Shown: piece by piece, positions 29,982-34,604 of the stretch
Numbering within the stretch: position 1 is the stretch's first letter
How the letters are laid out: each line of letters starts with the position of its first letter
The notes under the pieces: generated by a model
The model's input: the letters and a program-made list of their open reading frames with translations, nothing else
Databases searched by the model: none
Told to the model about the DNA's origin: nothing
Program-made: the position numbers and the translations under genes
IMG/VR virus record: IMGVR_UViG_3300023223_000074
Span: 1 to 34,604 of that record
DNA length: 34,604 nucleotides
Source of the DNA: a virus
Direction: 5' to 3' (one strand)

Positions 29982-30532
29982 TATACATTCTCCATAATTC
30001 TGCCGTGGTTTCTGTGGTACCCGCATTCTATTTCCGCACCGGCGCGGGCTGCAACTGCGTCCTTTTTGTCTGAAAAATAACCCAAGCATTTATTCCTGCC
30101 ACTAACACTTATGCGCGCGCGCCATTTGCTGAGCTGCTTGGACCAATTAACGCCCACAACACCGCTTGTGTTATCCTTGCGGACCGATGCATTTTTTTGG
30201 TTCTCCGTCTGGGTAACGTCCCGTAAATTAGAAATCCTGTTGTCTGTTTTGTCATGGTTTATGTGGTCAATCTGGTCCTTTGGCCACTCGCCGTTGGTAA
30301 TGGCCCACGCAACACGATGTGCTAGGTACTGCCTAGTAAATATTGTCCCGGTGGCGTATCCTGCCACATTTGTAGCGGTGAACGCCAACTCCCCAGAATA
30401 CTTTTTGTCCCATGATTTGAACGCGCCTTTAGTTTTGAACATACCAGCGCTTCTCCTGAACCAAAACAGTTTTCCCGTCTCTGGTTCGTAACGCAAAAGT
30501 GTGCGGAGCATTTCTGGGGTTAAGCTATTCAT
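29981..30532 (-). CDS. HNH-AP2 homing-type endonuclease, copy 3
   Basis: 183 residues; start taken where homology to copy 1 begins, overlapping the gp14-like stop by 8 nt. HNH: DQIDHINHDKTDNRISNLRD (86-105; H90, H93, N98/N102). AP2: SGVVGVNWSKQLSKWRARI, LGYFSDKKDAVAARAG. Tail GYHRNHGR as in copy 1. It splits the gp14-gp7 pair that adjoins in P22 but leaves both frames intact. Confidence 0.92.
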   Translation of the reverse strand: MNSLTPEMLRTLLRYEPETGKLFWFRRSAGMFKTKGAFKSWDKKYSGELAFTATNVAGYATGTIFTRQYLAHRVAWAITNGEWPKDQIDHINHDKTDNRISNLRDVTQTENQKNASVRKDNTSGVVGVNWSKQLSKWRARISVSGRNKCLGYFSDKKDAVAARAGAEIECGYHRNHGRIMENV

Positions 30533-30929
30533 CAGATATGGCTGCCTTTTGGTAACTTTTCTTCTCGATACTATAGCACCGAAGATTATCATTATCAATT
30601 CCGGTGAACTCGCCACCGATATTTTGTGCCATGACTCTAGCGTGTTGGTACGTTTCTGGAATACGGCCAAGCAATTTCTCGCAATCCGTGTTCGTAAACA
30701 TCCATTCAAACGCATTCCGATAAGCCTCACCAGCCCTTGCGCCTCGGCACTCAGGCCCTAACGCTACATGCATTAACATCCCCGGCTCGTCCGTAGGATG
30801 GAATACTATAGCGCCTATATCCTCGCCGTTCTCCATTTCAACGAGATAATAAACCTCGTCGGACACAACCAAATCCCACTTGGGGGCAAGTCCTTTGATG
30901 CGTCGGTAATCTTTGGTTCGTTCGATCAT
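30525..30929 (-). CDS. P22 gp14-like protein (GNAT-like fold, head assembly)
   Basis: 134 residues. GAIVFHPTDEPGMLMHVALG then ECRGARAGEAYRNAFEWMFT; EKLLGRIPETYQHARVMAQN read as an acetyltransferase-like fold (beta strand, G-x-G/A loop, helix) found in P22 gp14/DUF2824 proteins. P22 gp14 is a minor head/DNA-transfer factor of unclear function. Position after the needle gene matches exactly. Family call from memory plus order. Confidence 0.78.
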   Translation of the reverse strand: MIERTKDYRRIKGLAPKWDLVVSDEVYYLVEMENGEDIGAIVFHPTDEPGMLMHVALGPECRGARAGEAYRNAFEWMFTNTDCEKLLGRIPETYQHARVMAQNIGGEFTGIDNDNLRCYSIEKKSYQKAAISDE

Positions 30930-31813
30930 GCTAACTTAACTATCGACAGTTGCGATTGCCCCGTTTCTGTTGATGTATCTGTTGTTCCAGACTGCGTAAT
31001 TCTCAAGGTGATAACGCCGGACGCCCCTATTGAACATACAAACGACGCGCTTACGCCCTGACCGCCAGAAGTCTCTCGTGCGTAATCTTGCGAACGCGAT
31101 TGATTTATTAAGATGCTGTCAAGGTCAACGGACCCTTGCATAGCGGCCCTAGTGCCTCCGGTTGACCCATCGTCAGCTATCGGTATGGAATAGCAAATCA
31201 AATACGTGCCTGCATCTGTTACCGTTATGTCATTGCTAGACAGACTGAAATTAGCGTTAGCCACGTCTGTTGTATCTAGCCCAATGTCTGCTTCTGTGCC
31301 GGTGATATCAGTGCTGCCGGACTCCCTAAAACAAGCAGCCGCTAATCCACCACCACCGCCCAAATCGGCAATGCTTTGTGCGGTGACTGTTTTTATATTG
31401 TCGCTGTCAGAGTCGTCTTGGATCACAACCTTATCAGTGCCGGATACAGTAACCGCCGTAAGAGTTGCACCATCAAGGGCATCAGTAACATTGTCTTCAT
31501 CGGTAACGTCCGCCCCGGTCTCAACACCTGCTAGCTTGGTTTCTTCTGCCGTTGTGTATGAGGCGGTTGTGTTGTCGAGAACAGTGGCGTGAGCCTGTAC
31601 GTCAACTCCAATTTCCAAACCTAAGTTCGCGCGTGATGTAGGGACACTATCAACATCTGACAGGTTGTTTGAAGATAGCATGTCACCGCCGCCAGCCGGA
31701 GTAGTATTGGCCGCAAGTTCCAAATCATCCATGAATATTTGCATACGAGAAGAAGCCTTACCTTCTTCAACAATTGTCTCTCCGTAGTCCGGTTTGCTGG
31801 TTAAATCTGCCAT
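30926..31813 (-). CDS. Tail-needle-position protein with fibre repeats and C1q/TNF-like knob
   Basis: 295 residues, in the P22 gene 26 slot between gp10- and gp14-like genes. Residues 45-115 carry fibre-like repeats (LSSNNLSDVDSVPTSRANLG; ATVLDNTTASYTTAEETKLA). Residues 155-295 (FSLSSNDITVTDAGTYLICY; ASFVCSIGASGVITLRITQS) look like a C1q/TNF jellyroll, the type of knob Sf6 gp26 has. There is no long heptad rod like P22 gp26, so a fibre is the alternative. Confidence 0.72.
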   Translation of the reverse strand: MADLTSKPDYGETIVEEGKASSRMQIFMDDLELAANTTPAGGGDMLSSNNLSDVDSVPTSRANLGLEIGVDVQAHATVLDNTTASYTTAEETKLAGVETGADVTDEDNVTDALDGATLTAVTVSGTDKVVIQDDSDSDNIKTVTAQSIADLGGGGGLAAACFRESGSTDITGTEADIGLDTTDVANANFSLSSNDITVTDAGTYLICYSIPIADDGSTGGTRAAMQGSVDLDSILINQSRSQDYARETSGGQGVSASFVCSIGASGVITLRITQSGTTDTSTETGQSQLSIVKLA

Positions 31814-33177
31814 TATCTAAAGTTCGCATACATTTTATCAACCGCGAAGTTGACGTTCTGAGTTGTCCTGATGCGAATACCCATGAACCCGTCGTACATT
31901 CCAAGCCCACCTGGTTCGTTCCATTCCAGCTTCTGGTTGTATTCCCCGATAGCCCCGACTTCCCGAAACACACCGTTGCCGTAAAGCACATTATCACGGC
32001 TCATAAATATGCCGATTGTACCACCGCCGGATGTAAAGCCTTGACTGATGGTCATGCCGATATTCGCGCATGTAAAGAAGTCGCTATCCTCTTGACCGAA
32101 CCCAACATCAATAATCTTGGAAATAGCCACACCATAATCCGTGTTAACCAACGCCATTTTCCCGATGTTGCCCTCTGAGGCTGTGAAGTACTCGCCTTGG
32201 AATTGGTTGATAAACCCACCCTTCCAAATGGTTGATTCCCCGTTAACAATCGTATCCAAGAAAAACCACTGGCCATTGAAGTAACCGAACGAGTCACTGC
32301 CAAGCGTAAACGCGATAATATCATACCCTAACCAGTTAAACCGCTGGCCAATTGCAACCTTCAGTTCATCTTCGCTGTATTCGGTCAGGATAATATCAAT
32401 CGTTTCGTTCGAAATCTTCGGTGCAGTACCTTGCCCGATAGCAAATATACCAAAGCCTTGATCTTTCAACCGGCCAATAAAGAAGTACGTTCCATTCCCC
32501 TCGATCAATCCGCCGATGTAACCAGCGGAAATCCGCGCCCCGTTAATGCGGGTGAATGGATTAGGTGTTGCACCTGTATCTCGGAACAGCTCGAAGCTGT
32601 CAGTTCCACCGATATAAAGCGTGTTGTTCAGGTTGAATGTTACTTCGTTTTCATCTGGCAGTTCTTCGGCATCGAAGAAGCTTGATGATTGAACAGTACC
32701 AGCCGCGCCAACATCCGAGAAGAAAGCCGGATCGCCACTTGTCGGGATGTAAATGAACCGCCCGTCAATGTGCGTGACAGAATCACTTGGAACGAAATTC
32801 GCATTGCCAGAAATCAAAACCACAACATCTGACTTGTCGAGCGTGTAGATAGCCCCACCCGGAACCAGAATGACCGCGGTATTAAACCCGATCGCGGTAA
32901 CAATATTCGCATTGCCTGAAATGGCTGTTCCGTTTGTGGTGAACGCGCCGGTGTCTGTGTTGGTTATCTTAATCAGGCTGTTGCTCACCACCTGATAGAT
33001 GCTGTTGTTCCAGACGAACTGGCCACGCGCTACCTTGCCTGTGGTGTTTAAACCAGTAATGCCGGGACGCGATATAAGCGCACCCTGCCCGTTGTTGAAT
33101 AGGTTTGTCAGTGATCGGCGCGTTTGGGGTAGCCTCTCACTGCCTGCAATTCCGTCTGGAAGTGGTATCTGAGGCAC
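31813..33177 (-). CDS. gp10-like packaged-DNA stabilisation protein
   Basis: 454 residues, GTG start three bases after the gp4-like stop region. MPQIPLPDGIAGSERLPQTR then RSLTNLFNNGQGALISRPGI is the usual opening; repeated beta-propeller-like blades follow (FVWNNSIYQVVSNSLIKITN; FIYIPTSGDPAFFSDV; LGYDIIAFTLG). P22 gp10 forms the hexameric ring under gp4 that plugs the head after packaging. Length (P22 gp10 is 472) and order agree. Confidence 0.9.
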   Translation of the reverse strand: MPQIPLPDGIAGSERLPQTRRSLTNLFNNGQGALISRPGITGLNTTGKVARGQFVWNNSIYQVVSNSLIKITNTDTGAFTTNGTAISGNANIVTAIGFNTAVILVPGGAIYTLDKSDVVVLISGNANFVPSDSVTHIDGRFIYIPTSGDPAFFSDVGAAGTVQSSSFFDAEELPDENEVTFNLNNTLYIGGTDSFELFRDTGATPNPFTRINGARISAGYIGGLIEGNGTYFFIGRLKDQGFGIFAIGQGTAPKISNETIDIILTEYSEDELKVAIGQRFNWLGYDIIAFTLGSDSFGYFNGQWFFLDTIVNGESTIWKGGFINQFQGEYFTASEGNIGKMALVNTDYGVAISKIIDVGFGQEDSDFFTCANIGMTISQGFTSGGGTIGIFMSRDNVLYGNGVFREVGAIGEYNQKLEWNEPGGLGMYDGFMGIRIRTTQNVNFAVDKMYANFR

Positions 33178-33181
33178 GTTA

Positions 33182-33634
33182 TTAATTCCCTATAGTATCG
33201 CCTTCATTGAAGTATGGATCATCGTGGCGTGTTCTGAAGCGGCTATTGCCCTGACCTTTTGGTAGGGTAGACGATACAACCTTTTCAGGAATAGTGAAAG
33301 TCCCGTACAATGAGGTTATCTGTGCAAGACCGCGCCGCGCATTCGCTCGCAAGTCCTGAGATACAATCTGCTTACCATTGTCGAAATCAGGAGCAAGCCG
33401 CAATGATAGGTTGTCAATGATAGCGTCGCGACAGTCTGACTTCTCGTTCAGTTCATCGCCGATAACGCTAAGAGGTGTGGCCCCTGTCTGGATGCCCTTG
33501 GAACTCCACAGCGAAATCATGCCGTTTAGTTTGTCAAAGCCTGTGTCCAAAGCATCGGGCGATGGAGGCGATACGGCAGAGGATGCACCAATTTGTTGCA
33601 ACGCGCGTTTAACAATATCTGTTCCAGTAGACAT
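33182..33634 (-). CDS. gp4-like tail accessory factor (head-completion)
   Basis: 150 residues. DIVKRALQQIGASSAVSPPS; FDKLNGMISLWSSKGIQ; AIIDNLSLRLAPDFDNGKQI; ARRGLAQITSLYG match the P22 gp4 family that binds the portal as a dodecamer ring. P22 gp4 (166 aa) also has muramidase activity; no such motif is obvious here. Directly before gp10-like, as in P22. Confidence 0.9.
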   Translation of the reverse strand: MSTGTDIVKRALQQIGASSAVSPPSPDALDTGFDKLNGMISLWSSKGIQTGATPLSVIGDELNEKSDCRDAIIDNLSLRLAPDFDNGKQIVSQDLRANARRGLAQITSLYGTFTIPEKVVSSTLPKGQGNSRFRTRHDDPYFNEGDTIGN

Positions 33635-33636
33635 GA

Positions 33637-33780
33637 TTAATCTTTCTTAGCAGCCTTCGGTTTCTTTGCAGCGGCCTTACGCTTCCACCCAAGGGCCTCG
33701 CAATACGCAACAGTTTTTTCGCTGTCGTTGGTCTCTATTTCAAGACCGCTCGGCTTAACCCATTTAATCAAATTCGCCAT
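33637..33780 (-). CDS. Small basic protein between coat and gp4-like genes
   Basis: 47 residues: MANLIKWVKPSGLEIETNDS, then TVAYCEALGWKRK and a Lys/Ala-rich tail (AAAKKPKAAKKD). Resembles the short 'G.E.ET.D...T...AE..GWKRK' proteins found between coat and head-completion genes. It sits after the coat terminator with GGAGA seven or eight bases before its ATG. Function unknown. Confidence 0.72.
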   Translation of the reverse strand: MANLIKWVKPSGLEIETNDSEKTVAYCEALGWKRKAAAKKPKAAKKD

Positions 33781-33798
33781 GATGTTTCTCCGTTGCTA

Positions 33799-33834
33799 AT
33801 AAAAAGGGCGGTACACGTTTCAGTATATCCGCCC
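33799..33834 (-). terminator. Rho-independent terminator after the coat gene
   Basis: On the minus strand GGGCGG-A-TATAC, loop TGAAAC, GTGTA-CCGCCC, then TTTTTATT. The stem (GGGCGG/CCGCCC plus five more pairs) is strong and the T tract clear. It would cut transcription between coat and tail genes, giving more coat mRNA, as expected for the most abundant protein. Confidence 0.85.
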
Positions 33835-33864
33835 TAGTGTATTATTTCAAGCTATCCGAAGCTA

Positions 33865-34604
33865 TCAACCAAATCCCTGCCCAGCGAAGAACGGATTAAG
33901 CGCAGCGTATGAGGGACGCAAATCGAAGCGAACCTGTTGGCTGTTCTTGGTAAAGTCCGAACCTTTGGATACCCGCAATTGCAAGCCATCCTCAGTTGTA
34001 CCCACCGTATCCGTGCTGTGAAGCTTCTTGATCGGTACAGAGCCAATCGAGAATGCTTGCTTGTGCCAGAATAGGTTAGGCTGGAACAGTGTCGCGTCAG
34101 CGTTCAGAATGGTGATCACGTCTGATACGGCAATCGCTTGCTCAGTGGTGTTGTAAGCACCAGTTGCCTCGAAGATACCCGGACCAGATACAACCAACGT
34201 ACCTGCACCAGTTGTGAACGAAGCATCAGCCGTAACAACCGCTGTGAACAGACGGTTCGCGCCCGTATCATCAATGACCGGCTTGCGTGTTGACATGTTC
34301 AAACGATTAACGCCTGTGATCTGAACCACAGTACCCGCAGGGATTGTCCCTGTGAACGTGCCAATACCAGTTACACCGATAGCCTGTGTCATGGTGTCTT
34401 TCGCTGTCACGTAGGTAACATCAACAGAACCAACAACACCGGCAGTATCGCCTGTGGTCGGGGTTGTGAAGCTAGCCAATGTGGTAGCAGTCATGACGCT
34501 TGAGAAACCAGCGAAATTCTCTGTGATACTCGCACGACGGTGCGCTTCAGAGATCAACGAACCGGCAGAACCACCTGCACCCAACGAACGCTGGTCACTT
34601 GCCA
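33865..34604 (-). CDS. P22-like major coat protein, C-terminal part (5' end beyond window)
   Basis: About 246 residues; the frame is open to the window edge, so the TTG at 34584 is internal (ASDQRSLGAGGSAG). Residues toward the end (FSIGSVPIKKLHSTDTVGTT; LRVSKGSDFTKNSQQVRFD; LRPSYAALNPFFAGQGFG) match the C-terminus of P22-type coat proteins; the telokin-like I-domain region (GVTGIGTFTGTIPAGTVVQI) precedes. P22 coat is 430 residues, so somewhat over half is present. Confidence 0.87.
   Translation of the reverse strand, partial: ASDQRSLGAGGSAGSLISEAHRRASITENFAGFSSVMTATTLASFTTPTTGDTAGVVGSVDVTYVTAKDTMTQAIGVTGIGTFTGTIPAGTVVQITGVNRLNMSTRKPVIDDTGANRLFTAVVTADASFTTGAGTLVVSGPGIFEATGAYNTTEQAIAVSDVITILNADATLFQPNLFWHKQAFSIGSVPIKKLHSTDTVGTTEDGLQLRVSKGSDFTKNSQQVRFDLRPSYAALNPFFAGQGFG

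Noticed and set aside
1-34604. tRNA genes, CRISPR arrays, insertion sequences
   Set aside because: No cloverleaf with a T-loop motif, no regularly spaced repeats and no transposase frame were seen by eye.

Overview
The window is most of a tailed-phage genome (P22-like podovirus organisation) and no host chromosome is visible. Going leftwards on the minus strand from the right edge, the virion genes follow the P22 order: coat protein (cut by the window edge), gp4-like tail accessory factor, gp10-like stabilisation protein, needle-position protein, gp14-like protein, gp7-, gp20- and gp16-like ejection proteins, a tailspike-type head-binding protein, receptor-binding proteins and a lysis cassette. 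The left edge cuts the large terminase just after its Walker A motif. Portal, scaffold, most of TerL and the front of the coat gene are the only expected core virion genes absent. The simplest reading is a linear cut of a circularly mapping genome with one gap of roughly 4-5 kb, giving an inferred total near 39-40 kb. The host cannot be fixed from the sequence; several small proteins (the 64-aa regulator, the Rad52-type annealase, DUF1376) look like those of proteobacterial, perhaps alphaproteobacterial, phages. I found no tRNA, CRISPR array, insertion sequence, integrase or CI-type repressor.

Layout. (1) 1-3286, minus: terminase large-subunit fragment, terminase small subunit, an AP2-only protein, a ParB-DNA methyltransferase fusion and a small-protein cluster. 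(2) 3287-3532: structured intergenic leader. (3) 3533-7683, minus, early leftward operon: a small HTH regulator at its head, then RusA resolvase, small proteins, a DUF1376 replication initiator, a DnaA-domain-IV-like DNA-binding protein. (4) 7684-7801: divergent control region with promoters both ways and a repeated 15-bp operator-like element. (5) 7802-17853, plus, early rightward operon: small membrane and zinc-ribbon-like proteins, a recombination set (Rad52-type annealase, DEDDy exonuclease, NinB, SSB), many small unknown proteins, a Lar-like protein and two HNH-AP2 endonucleases. (6) 17857-19374, minus: lysis genes (Rz1 nested in Rz, holin-like, T7-type amidase) and two small genes. (7) 19371-25619: host-recognition region with lectin-like proteins and small membrane proteins, interrupted by one plus-strand LamG gene. 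(8) 25616-34604, minus: ejection, tail and head genes, with a third HNH-AP2 endonuclease between the gp14- and gp7-like genes.

How it works together. The minus early operon would start replication (initiator, possible loader, DnaA-like protein) and runs co-directionally into packaging and virion genes. The plus operon supplies recombination and accessory functions and converges on the lysis genes. Genes are packed with ATGA or TAATG stop/start overlaps at most junctions, which supports several micro-genes of 11 to 59 codons.
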